NCBI GenBank assembly: GCA_946807835.1
Contig: OX327703.1
Coordinates: 3,107,501 to 3,171,500 of the forward strand
Reading direction: 5' to 3'
DNA length: 64,000 bases
DNA from: Ailanthus altissimus
Lineage: Eukaryota; Streptophyta; Magnoliopsida; Sapindales; Simaroubaceae
Part shown: piece after piece, positions 21,437 through 32,765 of the stretch
How positions within the stretch are numbered: the first letter of the stretch is position 1
Layout: the number at the start of each line of letters is the position of its first letter
Made by a program: the position numbers and the translations under genes
Notes under the pieces: generated by a model
Seen by the model: the letters and a program-made list of their open reading frames with translations, nothing else
What the model was told of the DNA's origin: nothing
Database searches by the model: none

Positions 21437-23957
21437 TGTGAATGTTAATTATCCTATGGTGCATACATGTGGGTTTGTGTTCATTATTACAAAGACATGC
21501 ATCATATACATATTAGTGCGCAATAGAAGTCCAGAAATTTAATTTTCTAAATGATAAACACAATATGTCTCTTAAATTATTTTATAATTAAAATGATAAA
21601 GTTTTGTTAAGAATTACCTTATAAGCCTTTTGTTCTTTGTTGAGCCAAAGTTTCACCTTAAAACACACTTATTGTGAATTTTAGCACCCAACTTAATAGG
21701 TTTGGGTAAGCTAGAATAACAGCTTGTTCCAACAAAGATTTAACACTTTAAACCCTAATTTAACTCTTAAACAATTGGCTTAACCCCTAACCTATGGACT
21801 ACTACAACACAATGAATAATGTTTGTTCTAATTTAACACTTAAATAACAAAACTCATTTCATTGTTACTAGTAGAATGGTCAGGCAATAAAAAAAAGAAT
21901 AAAAGACAAAGTAATGCTCTCAACATTTGAAAGCTCTTCTAACACTTTGAAAAACAAAATAATTATCTTTTTCTCTTTTGTATGGTCGTGTCTCTTACAC
22001 TCTAAAATGATAAAAAAAAAATGCTCAATTTATTTGCATCCATTTTTCCTTTAATAATGCAAGCATAAGGCCTCCACAAGGCATGACAACCATTTCCTTG
22101 CCATTTTCCTTTGTTTTTATATCTTTTATTTACACTAAACAAATGAAATGAAACACATGGAGTTTTTAAATAATGATGTGGCCGAATTTTGTAGTCCAAA
22201 ATGTGAAACAACTTCAATTAATTTAGTCCACAAAATAGCCTTGATCTCTTACCTTTCTCATGCATGAGTGTTTCACCAAATGTCAATTTAATCATTGTTA
22301 AATTAATCGGAAACACATATTTTTACAAATGAGGAGTGTAGTGGCCGAATGTGAGAGGAAACAAATTGAAGAAACAACTCCTTCATTTGCTTGTAATATA
22401 CATCTTAACCTCATCTCTTACATTCCCATGTACTTTTGTTTCATCTCTATTAATTTAATCATATTAAATTCAATTAAAACATAAACATTTATTAAAATCA
22501 TTGTTTGACTTAATTAATTAAATTAAATTAAATAATTTTGTATTTAATTAATTCACTTTGCTTATCAAATAAGTAAGGTCATTGTAATAATTTTTAAGTC
22601 AAATAATAATTGGCCTACAATGTACCACGTGTCATCATCATACTAATCAACAGCTATTGTTAACTAATTAATATACTTAATACTTAAGTATTGACACGTG
22701 TACATCCCGAGGAATACTAAAGCAAATGTCTGGATTGTTGGAATTTACTGGATTGAACTATTCAATTCGGTATACTACCCTAGTGCATGAGTATACTTCA
22801 TATTGCAGGACTCCTTAGGTCCACGTCTGATTTGTCTAACAAAACTTTTCTGTGAGTCCGTAATCGATGCCCTACACACACGTCATGGATATTACAAATC
22901 AGCACAGTAAACCATACAAGTTGAGATCATAATGTATATATATAATCATTCTGCCATTTATATCCAAGAAGAGTGGGAATATAGATCATTACTGTCAAAT
23001 CCCCAAGCGCTCATCCATGAACTCATCTCTAAACAAATATCTCGACAAAAAAATACGTGCAAACACTTTTGCGATAATTTTTGACCCCGTAGAAAACTCC
23101 ATTCCTGGATTGATCGTTTCTGGCCATAAGACTTTCTAAGAATTAATCTCGGAGCATCTGGATATATAACTCACTCATTTGAGCTGATGAATCTCATATT
23201 TACACACATCGGACTCCATGAGCATTGGACTATACCTAGCGACACATAGCAGTCAGACCATAAAAGGTTTCTGACATATATAGAAACAAAGCATGGTGGA
23301 TCACTCACAAGCCCACCGCGGTGATCAGGTCAAAGGATCACGTACACTACTAAACTCGAGAGGACCTACCATTGACGGTTTTATGAGATGTTTATTGGGG
23401 TCCTCGTTGAGCCTGTTCAGTATTTAGTCCTCACTGAATACTCGTATGCTATGCAAGCTTCCGATAAGCCCATAATTAGCTAAAAACTACCATTTAGACT
23501 ATTTAGATATGCTCATACACTAATCTATATAAAATGTTTCACCGATAGACCCCATTAGTGAATTAGACCAGAAATATCGTGTTTAAGAAGTACATAATAA
23601 TATTTCTTAGCATCTATTACAATTTTTTGCAACTATGTTATTATTTATGTACTATTGGGTCTATATATTGTTACAGATAAAGTCCTAACTCTTAGATTTT
23701 GTTGACTTTTATAACCTACTAACTCTTTGTAGTGCTAACTATTAGTAATTATAATTGTCAGTGTTGCTAACCTTTAACGCCGATCTACACTCCTTTAAAC
23801 TAGATCTAAACTTTTCAGATTCTACAATGTCTATAGCGTTACAAGCATTGTACCATTTAATTAATGAAATTAATGATTTAATAAAATGTATTATATAAAT
23901 ATTATACAATAAAATATTTATACAAAACGGGATGTCACATAAATAAAAATTCTAACA
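21437..23957 (-). mobile_element. probable long LTR of the truncated copia element
   Basis: The sequence starts next to the primer-binding site with TGTGAATGTTAATT and could extend to 23957, where ...AATTCTAACA gives a TG...CA pair (minus strand begins TGTTAGAATT). An AT-rich TATA-like zone near 23880-23930 (minus strand) suits an LTR promoter. Length about 2.5 kb is long for copia, and no second LTR exists to confirm the far boundary, so the right end is uncertain. No gene is seen inside. Confidence 0.45.
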
Positions 23958-25440
23958 GTGTTGAGGTAGAGGACAACATTTGTAGTACCATTTATAGTAA
24001 ATGAATGAAAACTATTTGTGGTCCCTTATATTGAGTGTTCTGTAAGGTTGTACCTATCTTTTTGTGCCTTCTTATCTTGCCAATTGTCATCTAATGTAAA
24101 TTTTTATAAGCTAATGTGGTAAGTGTAGGACTCAATGGTAACGTAAAATGCTGAGCTTTTTTTGTTGGCATCTCATTTTAATTGTTTGATTGTCATTTGT
24201 ATGCCAACATAGTAAGTATAGAGGCTTTACTAATGCGTATATAGATTGTGTAGTTCAATGATGATGTGGTAGGTAATTTAACCATGCTAACTTGTTCTCT
24301 AACTTGAGACGGAGTAATGATGTGGAATCCTATATGAATTCAATTAAATATGACTTTTAAGTCCGATGATGAAGATTAATGGGCCATGAGCTGTCTTGAG
24401 TTTAATGTTCAATCTAGTGTAGAGTTTAGTCTTATTTGCATAAATTATATATTAATTTATTATTGATCCACGTAAATAATCTAAAACTATCCCCTAATAT
24501 TTGTATTTTACAAATATTTATGTAATGAATTATTTGTAATTTTAATCTGTTTAATATAACTTGATTTGAATATATTATATAATATTTTGGTTTAACTGAT
24601 TAAATTGATGTTAAAAAAAAAAACTGAAATCAAACTCTAAAATTGCTTCATCCGCTTTGGCTTAAAACCATGCCATGCAAGAGAAAGAAAATACCATAAG
24701 TGCTCAGCAATTCTAAGTAAAAATGGGTGTGTAGAGGAATTCCGAGGGTGCAAATAATTTTACATATAAAATATGTGCAGGAAATAATATTCTTTTTTTT
24801 AAAAGAATTACAAAATAAACTTATAATATCTTTCAACCTAGCCAATTGCTCAAAGATTTCTAAAAAGAAAAACAATAACAATAATAATTAGAGTAATGAT
24901 ATTTACCCTCTTATTTTGTGTACTCACATCCAATCATTTAAACTTTTGATAGTTGCAAATTTATCTTTAAATAAAATGATTTAAAAGAATTAATGTTATA
25001 ATTATTTTCTGCATATTATAAATAATATGTGCCAAATTTTTTTAAAAAAATATATATTATAAATAATAAATAACAAGCGAATTTATAATGTTTTAATTTT
25101 TTTAAATAAGTATATTAATGAATAGTGTTATTAGACCAAATTAAATAAATTGAATCAAGCCTTGTATGATTGTGATAATTTTAAGTGGGTCTTATTTAAA
25201 AATTGTATCTGAAACTTAATTATAATTATAAAATTAATAATGTTATATTTTTTAAATATTATTTTAAAATTTTTATCTCGAATAAAGTATCAAATAACTA
25301 TTGAATTGTGAAATAATATAATTGTAATTTTAAAAATTACATTATTTTACTATTATGTCTGCATAGGAGACCCACATCTCATGTGACAATTTTTATTAGA
25401 GTAATTTTAGGGACTCACATACGAATGAGAATTTGAGTTT
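23958..25440. other. AT-rich intergenic DNA
   Basis: No gene recognised. Open frames here are short and lack any family resemblance. Long A/T runs prevail from 24400 onward. Confidence 0.4.
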
Positions 25441-25442
25441 GT

Positions 25443-25760
25443 TCTGATACCACTTGTCACAGATCGAACGCTTGCTATTGACTCAAAAGACTAATCTATT
25501 AAATAATACTGCATACCTACTTTTATATACTCAAAATCTACACAATATCTATTTGACGTGGGACGTGACACTAGGTATAAGTGAACAGCACAGAGCACAA
25601 ACGTCTTCAAATAACTGCTATTTATATTTACAGGCAGCAACCTGACGAAGTATTGGGCCAGCCAAACGTCTTCAAATAGCTGCTATTTATATTTACAGGC
25701 AGCAACCTGATGAAGTATTGGGCCAGCCAGCACAGCAATCAAGCTCATCAAGGGCTACGG
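25443..25760. repeat. LTR-edge-like site and 2 x 65-bp tandem repeat
   Basis: TTCTGATACCAC at 25443 is the complement of a methionine-tRNA primer-binding site and is followed by TGTCACAGATCGAACGC, as at the inner edge of a minus-oriented copia LTR. Farther on, a 65-bp unit starting CAAACGTCTTCAAATA occurs twice (25598-25662, 25663-25727) with two or three differences. No element body is visible to the left, so this may be an isolated LTR edge. Confidence 0.5.
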
Positions 25761-25979
25761 AATCAATCGAACGAAGCAGGCCGCTAATATTTTGAGCATG
25801 AACGCATGGTTTTTTTTTTCGATTGCCTCGGGTAAATATCATTTCTTGATCTATTAGTTGGTCTTTCAATTAAATGCAAGTTTTGGATTCTTTTTTCGAT
25901 AAAATTTGTTCCATCTATGAAAGAAATTACATGCAACAATCTTTATGCGTTGTTAATTTAAATGCCACAACTTCTTTTG

Positions 25980-27110
25980 TACATCATCTTCACAAATCAT
26001 CAGCTAGTGATCTTCAAACTTCAAGATGTCAGCTCAAGTCAGTGTCTTCCACCAATTCTTCTTTGCTTTAACTTGGAATGAATGCTCATCTTCCTAAACT
26101 GAGGACAATCGTAAGAGTTGATATGCTTGAACGAGCCCCAAACATTCTTCCAATTGCTAACTTGTCTAGGTAGATAATTAAGTCTTTAAAGTGTGATGCA
26201 ACTAGAATCAATAATCTCACCCTTGAGTATTTTACTCTCACTGGCTGCATAATCTTCAACTATCAATTCCTCTGTTTTAGTTAGAAATTCAATCAACTTC
26301 TAAAGAAGCATTCCCACTTCATACATGCATGAACTGTCAAAATTCTTAGCCCCACGAAGTTCCCTTCCACATAGATAAAAAGTTCCCCCAATGATCAATA
26401 ATTTAGTTCTCTAGGCTTGGAAATACAACTTTAGTATTTTCCTTGATATTGACAATTGTTTCAATCCTGGGGCATTCACCTATTCTACAAACTTCAACCT
26501 ATTTTACAATAGTTTAGTTGGAAAGACTCTCAATGTAATGGAGATGACCTAAATAGAAATCAAAATTCAGGAGACATGCAGTCTTCTGTATTTTTTCTGT
26601 TGATTCTAATCAAATTTGACATAGTCTGGGATCTAGAGGTAATGCTCTTAGACATCATGGCCAATCACAAATTTGAATTTATTTACCCATTGATCCTTCC
26701 ACGTCATGCTCTCTTTCGTGAATTCGTCTGACATGTTCTACTTCCAGGAAATGAAACAGAGAGGGCTCAACTTTGATAACTTGCAGGCCTCAGTTATAAC
26801 AGATTGCAAAAATCTGTACCATTTTTCATCACCTGGGTGTATAACAGTATATGAAAAGTTTCCAATGCATGCAGCCCTGGTATGATGCAATTTGAAATCA
26901 AATCAGGGGCCAGTTTAACATACACCCTCTTGTCAATAGATCTGCAAAAGAACAAACCAAAAATTAAGGAAACAACTCCTGTCATGATCCTCCAATTAGT
27001 CTACGCTAAATTTCAGTAGCTGGATTTCAGTGAAAATCTCCTGGATGCATGATCCACAAGTCAACAATATTTTTCTCTATAAGGGCCCTTACATAACAAT
27101 AATCAGCAGG
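25980..27110 (-). pseudogene. CNL LRR-region pseudogene
   Basis: Minus-strand text in drifting frames reads as the LRR half of a CC-NBS-LRR protein. About 27100-27040 gives a possible NB-ARC end (ALIEKNIVDLWI). About 26950-26690 gives VKLAPDLISNCIIPGLHALE and HFLEVEHVRRIHER. About 26520-26390 gives VEVCRIGECPRIETIVNI and VVFPSLEN, then WGNFLSMW. About 26190-26080 gives NWKNVWGSFKHINSYDCPQF with RKM, the usual CP-L-KL repeat near the carboxyl end. Multiple stops and frameshifts show it is dead. It may once have belonged with the Rx_N gene 2 kb upstream, but it differs in style and could be an independent gene. Confidence 0.65.
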
Positions 27111-27846
27111 AGCAAAATCTTCCGTAAATTTAATGGAATTTTTTTCTTTTTATAATAGATGAAACTTAAGAAATACTGAAATATTCTGGAAGTACGAACA
27201 GTTAACAAGTTGCCATAAAACTAGGAATAGCCTCAGAAGAAATTCAATAACTAGACCAAAAAAACTATCCACTGAATGCCAAAAGACCATCTGACCACAC
27301 AAATCTCCAAAAATCAAAATCATGATAATCAAATCCCCTCTACATTTGCATGTTATAAACCATGAAACAAGGAGACAGAAAAAAACACCACCTTTGGATA
27401 ACCTCAGCCATCTTTATTATACCTTGAGCTGCTGTCCAAGGGAATATTTGAACCTTGCATGGAACATTGGCCATGCCAAATCATTAAGCTCTAGTTTAAC
27501 CTCCAAGCTCTCAAAACCACTTTTGTCTCATTAAGAGAAACATTAACCAACAAAGTCAAGATAGATGAGAACTCCCCCGTGTCTGTTGCACCTTGAGCTC
27601 TCCAATTCACCTCAATGAGAGAAACATTATCCAACAAATTCCTGAGATGAGAGCTCTTGAATTTCTCTCTCATTCATATTTCTCCTAAAATCAAGATTCA
27701 AATTCCATTCCAAAGAAGGGAAGGAGAAAGAGATTCTTGATTTAGCAGAGACTCCATGAAACTGAGCCAATCTATAAAGAAATGAGTACATTCAAAAATG
27801 GAGAGTGTTATGAAATTTGATCTTTTCTGATAAATAAACCATATCA

Positions 27847-28080
27847 AATCTTGTTTGCTATCTATCAGAAACTCACAGCAATGGTCAAGAACTAAAACCA
27901 ATCAGCAGAAACACAATCATTTAAAACTAATCTTGTTTGCTATCAATCAGAAACTCACAGCAATGGTCAAGAACTAAAACCAATCAGCAGAAACACAATC
28001 ATTTAAAACTAATCTTGTTTGCTATCAATCAGAAACTCACAGCAATAAATAAGAACTAAAACCAATCCACAGATCACAAA
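27847..28080. repeat. 82-bp tandem repeat, nearly three copies
   Basis: Units beginning AATCTTGTTTGCTATC start at 27847, 27929 and 28011. The first two are almost identical; the third diverges after about 45 bases. The corresponding part of copy B (near 31106) has a single unit, so the expansion happened after the A/B duplication. It lies in the presumed 3' flank of the Rx_N gene. Confidence 0.85.
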
Positions 28081-28441
28081 ATAAAAAAAACGATCAGTTA
28101 TGTGGTTGCCCACATCAATCAAATCAGCCTAATGATGATCTTATTACTATCAAAACTGATTACAATAATTGTCTAACAAGAGAGGATTACAATTAATCAA
28201 AACTTGCTCAATTTCACATAGTAACAAGAGAGAAATTGATTTATGAAATTGGCTAAAAAGTCAGACTAATACACTGTTTTAACACCAGTGGAAGTTTAAC
28301 AACCTTGTAACTACCAGCCATCATGGCAGCCAAGTCATCATATCCCAAAGGCCTATAACAAAAATTATAACCACTTGCACATAACAGAGAACCCCCAAGC
28401 CAAATGTTGTCCCGAAAACAGATTCTGTCATCATACCCCCA

Positions 28442-28459
28442 CCCCCCCCCCCCCCCCCC
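28442..28459. repeat. poly-C tract, 18 bases
   Basis: A run of 18 C in otherwise AT-rich DNA, preceded by CCCCCA. A run of the same length is at 38774-38791. Confidence 0.9.
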
Positions 28460-28913
28460 AATTTTATAGGATAAAAGACTTCTCTTCGAACCATTAATAG
28501 CCTTTTGTGAATCCTAACCTTTTACTTAGAAGCCCATACTCTCTTTTGATAATGGTAAGCTACAATGAATTTCTCTCTAATGGAAACATCCAAAGCAATT
28601 TGCCTAGAGGCGCTTGATTCCTCTGTATCACATTGTCAATACCAAGGCCCCTTTTTACTTGGGAATCTAGAAACCACTTCCTAAATACTTTCATTGTACC
28701 TCTCCCACCAAAACATACCTCCTCCATCTTGTTAGTTACTTAAACCAGAAATTTTGAAAAGAGACAACCTACTGAAGTGGTTAAACTGAACTTGTTAGCA
28801 ACATTTCTCTCACTGCAGTTGCATTATTTGTGCCTATTTTAATTATGGTTTTCATGAGATAATAGGCTCAATAGATTGCTTTATTACAGAATTTCTCCGA
28901 CCTTGTGCTTGCT

Positions 28914-29141
28914 CTAGAAATTTTCATACTCAAATTCCATTTCACTCTGAAAAGTTTCATTCTCAAATTCTATCTCATCCTGAAAGGTTTCATTCTCCAA
29001 TTCCAAACTAGAACTAGTCACTATAGTTCTTGCAACATGTGTAGCTAACCTGTTAAGCTGAATTTCAGATTCATGCGTAGCTAGTGTATCTGCTGGTGGA
29101 GGACACGCCTTCAAATTTTTTGGGCTGATGCAGCATTTCAT
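28914..29141 (-). pseudogene. out-of-frame acidic tail next to the copy-A Rx_N gene
   Basis: A 75-codon stretch overlapping the end of the Rx_N/NB-ARC frame in another phase. It reads LATHESEIQLNRLATHVART, then near-repeats of ENETFQDEIEF, an acidic pattern. Copy B keeps a diverged version at about 32030-32190. A frameshift near 29100 could have separated it from the main gene, or it may simply be 3' untranslated sequence; the repeats come from a duplicated nucleotide block. Confidence 0.35.
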
Positions 29142-30138
29142 CCATAGCTGACTCGGCTTCTACATTTGTAGGTACATTCTTACTCGGCTCCTCAAAGTGC
29201 CCCAACAACTCATCTTTAACTCGAGAAGTTGAGTGTGTCTGCAATAATTCTGGTGCCTCATGTCTGAGATCCTCTTCATGTCCAAGCCTACAGCTGTGAG
29301 CTCCCGGTGGTGGTGGTAATTCATTGTTGAAATTAGACCATGAATTCGTCTCTGGAAAATATGTCAAGTGCTGTGCTGGAACTGTGCGTATCATAGTTTC
29401 CACGTAATCAGAGCAAGTGGTCACCACAACACAAGGTCTCAAATGACGCATGTTTGAAATAAATAATTTAAAGTTCTCCCAGTTTTTCTTACTCAGGTCG
29501 CAAAAATCATCCAGCACAATCAACAATCTGTCATGCACTTTCTCAGCACTACACTGGGCTGTAATTGCAATTAGCACTCTTGAGAGCTCATGATTCTTAC
29601 CAACAGAATACCAAAACCTGAATGGAAATTGGGATTTCACCTTCTCGTCCATGAAAATTCCGTGGGCGAGAGCTGTATTCCCAGTTCCACTAACACCTGC
29701 TACGAGTAGAACTAGCACCATGTTCATGTTGCGTAGCAACTCATCTTTTACAGTAGTAACTGATCTCACCAGAGAAATGTAGCCAATAGCTTCATTGCAA
29801 TCACCGGCAGCAACTTTGCGAAGCGAATTCAAGAGCGGAGCCAACCGTCCATCAATTCTCCTCAACTCGTGGTCCAACTTCGATCTTGATATCTCTGACT
29901 GAACCCAGGCGTCGATCAATTCATCGACTTCAGAAATGAGGCCTTGCAGATGAGTGAACAATGAATTCAGGAGCACGTTTTGGTCCAACCGGCAGCTCCT
30001 AGGCTTCTGAAGAAGGGAGTGAACTTCTTTAAATCTGCGATGAAACTGTTTCAGCTCTGCGATGTTCCAAAAAGCACCGGCGTTGGTATCCAGTTTATCA
30101 CACACCATACCGGAAAGTGACGTCAGATTAACCGCCAT
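29071..30138 (-). CDS. Rx_N plus short NB-ARC protein (copy A), P-loop Lys lost
   Basis: Open for 355 codons from the methionine at 30138, which aligns with the paralogues (MAVNLTSLS here, MAGNLALLS in copy B); an upstream ATG at 30165 would add nine residues. The first 115 residues form an Rx-type coiled coil (DKLDTNAGAFWN, VHSLLQ, LISEVDELIDAWVQSEI). An NB-ARC core follows: P-loop GVSGTGNTALA, with asparagine for the ATP-binding lysine, kinase-2 RLLIVLDDF, and RNBS-B PCVVVTT. GLPL, winged helix, MHD and LRR are missing. A proline- and glutamate-rich tail ends at SRYTSYA. Typical NLRs exceed 850 residues, so this is a truncated member, probably unable to bind ATP normally. It may be an adaptor-like protein or a decaying gene; its open frame contrasts with broken copy B. 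Confidence 0.75.
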   Translation of the reverse strand: MAVNLTSLSGMVCDKLDTNAGAFWNIAELKQFHRRFKEVHSLLQKPRSCRLDQNVLLNSLFTHLQGLISEVDELIDAWVQSEISRSKLDHELRRIDGRLAPLLNSLRKVAAGDCNEAIGYISLVRSVTTVKDELLRNMNMVLVLLVAGVSGTGNTALAHGIFMDEKVKSQFPFRFWYSVGKNHELSRVLIAITAQCSAEKVHDRLLIVLDDFCDLSKKNWENFKLFISNMRHLRPCVVVTTCSDYVETMIRTVPAQHLTYFPETNSWSNFNNELPPPPGAHSCRLGHEEDLRHEAPELLQTHSTSRVKDELLGHFEEPSKNVPTNVEAESAMDEMLHQPKKFEGVSSTSRYTSYA

Positions 30139-30400
30139 TCGATGAGCAACAAAGAACAAGAACACTCAGCAAAAGCAACGGAAGAAGGAAAGGAAACGAC
30201 AGCCGTTTGATTTTGCTTATAGGAAAGATGGGATCGCTAAGAATGTTTGAATTGGTTTCAGATTTATGTGTATGAAAAATTTATAGAAACCGGAACCGGA
30301 CACCGAGACGAGTTGCCTAACCACAGAACAGAAACAGAACTTCTCGTTTATGTTTCTGAATAATTAAAAATAAACGCTTATTTTATTTTATTTTAATTGA
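30139..30400 (-). promoter_or_regulatory. promoter segment of the copy-A Rx_N gene
   Basis: This segment is similar to the sequence upstream of copy B (34102-34300) and to isolated copies at 39150-39300 and 51826-51995. Shared text includes CAGCCGTTTGATTTTGCTT and AACCGGAACCGGACA/AACCGGACAGCC, followed by a block ending in AGAACTTCTCG or AGAATTTCTCG. No TATA box is certain. Confidence 0.5.
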
Positions 30401-30884
30401 ACTCGTTAAAATTACGAAAGGACAAAAAATGTCAAATTTTATTATTAAATTAATAAGAACTAAAATACTTCGTAGATCAGCTTCATCCACTGAGGTTTCA
30501 CGTCAGAGAAGCTGCCTTCCACTATGATCATTGCAGTGATAATGATATTTAACCAAATTAAGAAATAAATAACTAATAATAAGAATAATAATAATAGTAA
30601 TAAATGAAGTCACGACGACAAATAATGGTCCAATATGCCTTGCTGAAAGCTGACTGATTCCATGTCTTTTAGCTAACATGCCCGTTTCTTTAATTCATTA
30701 TTCTCTTGATAAAGACTCTCATTCACAAACTTAAATTTTTTATCTTTCAGCCGCTGATGACAGTAGACCTCATTGAGTGTACGCGAAGTTAACCTCATAG
30801 TTCACTGAAATTGGTTACTTAATAATGAAGCCACATGCATGAACATAAACAATTCAAAGAAGGCAAAGAACATCCGTTCCCCTA
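30401..30884. repeat. spacer; right part repeated at 61.5-62.1 kb
   Basis: AT-rich DNA without genes to about 30640. Then 30640-30870 matches 61550-62120 in pieces: TTCATTATTCTCTTGATAAA with TTCATTATTCACTTGATAAA, and the block AATAATGAAGCCACATGCATGAACATAAACAATTC near 30823 with its counterpart near 62070 (described here by landmark only). About 350 extra bases separate the two blocks in the distal copy. Confidence 0.5.
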
Positions 30885-32030
30885 ATCGAGGGAAACATTA
30901 CCCACCAAATTCAATGGAGATGAGAGCTCTTGAATTTTTCATCCATTCATTCATATATCTCCTAAAATCAATATTCCAATTCAATTCCAAAGAAGGGAAG
31001 GAAAAAGAGATTCTTGATTTAGTAGAGGTTTCCATGATATCAGGATCAGTTACGATGGCCAAATGTTATGAAACCTGATCTTTTCTGATCAAGAAACCAG
31101 ATCAAATCTTGTTTGCTATCTATCAGAAATTCACTGCAATTAATAAGTTACGTCAATCACAGATCACACAAAAACAAACACACAGGATTGGTTACATGAG
31201 TAATGCCAACATCTAGTATCATACCAGTATCAATTATGATCTTATTACTCTCAAAACCAGTTACAAGAATTGTCTAAGAGAAGATTACAATGAATCAAAT
31301 CTCACTCAATTTAATAACAAGACAGAAATTGCTAAATGAATTTGGCTGGCTAAAAAATCAGCCAGGTATAGTCTGTTTTAACACCAGCCGAAGTCCAAGT
31401 AACAACCATGTGACTACCTGTCAAACATGGCAGACAAGTCAACATATCTAATAGAATTTACGAGATTCTCAAGACACTTCCAAAAATGGATTCTTTCGTC
31501 ATACCCAGCTCCAATTTTACATTAGGGAGAAAAAGGATATTAGTTGGATTAACTTTTCAAGGACTTCTATTCAAACCATTAATGTCGAACCATTAATGGT
31601 GGTTTTTAAATCCTAACTGTTACCTGGTAGCCATATTTGCTTTTGATGATGATAAGCTCATAAAGAGTTTCGTCTAGTGGCAACCTCCAAATCCATTTGC
31701 TTAGATGCGCTTGATTCCTTTTACCACATTGGCAATACCAAGCCCTTTTTCCTTGGGATCAAGAAACCACCCATAATTAGATAACAGGATATTTCTACGT
31801 ATCTCTCCCACTAAAAATCCCTCCATTTTCTTAGTTAATTTGCAGGGAATTGGAAAAGAGATGGTCTGCCAAACTGATTAGTTAATTTGCAAAGAATTAA
31901 CTGCCAATCTGATAAACTTATCTGGTTAGCCACTCTTCTGTCATTGTAGTTATGTGCCTATTTTGATGGTTGTTGTGGACTGATTGCTGAACACATGTAT
32001 TTGAATAAGCTTCTGCTATTCTGAAAAGTT
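30885..32030. other. 3' flank of the copy-B Rx_N gene
   Basis: Counterpart of 27620-28900 in copy A, diverged, with no coding signal. Open frames here are accidental. Confidence 0.5.
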
Positions 32031-32765
32031 TTATCCTCAATTCCATCTCACAAATAGACACATTAGAACTAGTGAAGATAGTCCCTACCATGCAGCCAAC
32101 CTACCTCCTCTTTCAACAGATGAACTGAATTTCAAATTCATTGATAGTAGTGCATTTGTTGGTGGACTTGTCATCTCTTCTTTGGCCTTTTCTGGGCTGT
32201 GCAGCATACTCATCCATAGCTAACTGACTCAGCTTCTGTATATGGCATAGGTACATTCTTACCTCCTCAAGTCCCAACATCCCATCTTTCATCTTTTAAC
32301 ACCAGAAGTTGAATGCCTCTGCAGCTATTCTGTTGGCTCAGGTCTGAGATCCTTCTCATGTTCAAGCCCACAGTTGTGAGCTCCTAGTGATGGTTAGTGC
32401 TTCATTGTTGAATCAAGCCATGCATTCATCTCTAGAAAATATGTCACAGTCTCCAAGCAATCATAGCGCGTGATCACCAAAACACAAGGTCTCAAATGAA
32501 GCAGGTTTGGAATTGATAATCTGAAATTCTCCAATCTTTCATCATTCAAGCCACTCATATAATCCAGCACAATCAAATAAGCTCTCACAAATTTTCTCAG
32601 CACCACATTGGAACGCAATTGCATTTCAACTACAGAAAACCAACCTAAATGGAAATTGGAATTTTCACCTTCTAATCCATGAAAAGCCATGGGTGAGAGC
32701 CGTATTCCCAGTCTCACTCACACCAAGTATGAGTAAAACGAGCACCATGTTCAACTTGCTAGTAA
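32030..32765 (-). pseudogene. copy-B NB-ARC fragment, P-loop Lys lost
   Basis: Reading from 32765: MVLVLLILGVSETGNTALTH holds a P-loop in which the lysine is asparagine, exactly as in copy A. The frame then slips (a 107-codon frame opens at 32717 with WFSVVEMQLRSNVVLRKF), and gives YLIVLDYM for kinase 2 and PCVLVITRYDCLETV for RNBS-B. The acidic tail counterpart lies at 32190-32030. At least two frameshifts separate it from normal NB-ARC text, so it is not functional. Confidence 0.7.

Larger units (their letters stand above)
27620..30300 (-). repeat. tandem segmental duplication, copy A of the Rx_N gene block
   Basis: The unit from GAGAGCTCTTGAATTT (about 27645) to the Rx_N gene promoter (about 30300) recurs as copy B at about 30885-34300. 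Matching landmarks include TCCAAAGAAGGGAAGG (27710/30990), AATCTTGTTTGCTATC (27847/31106), the NB-ARC fragments and the Rx_N exons. Copy B is about 700 bases longer because of AT-rich sequence after its Rx_N exon. Confidence 0.75.
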
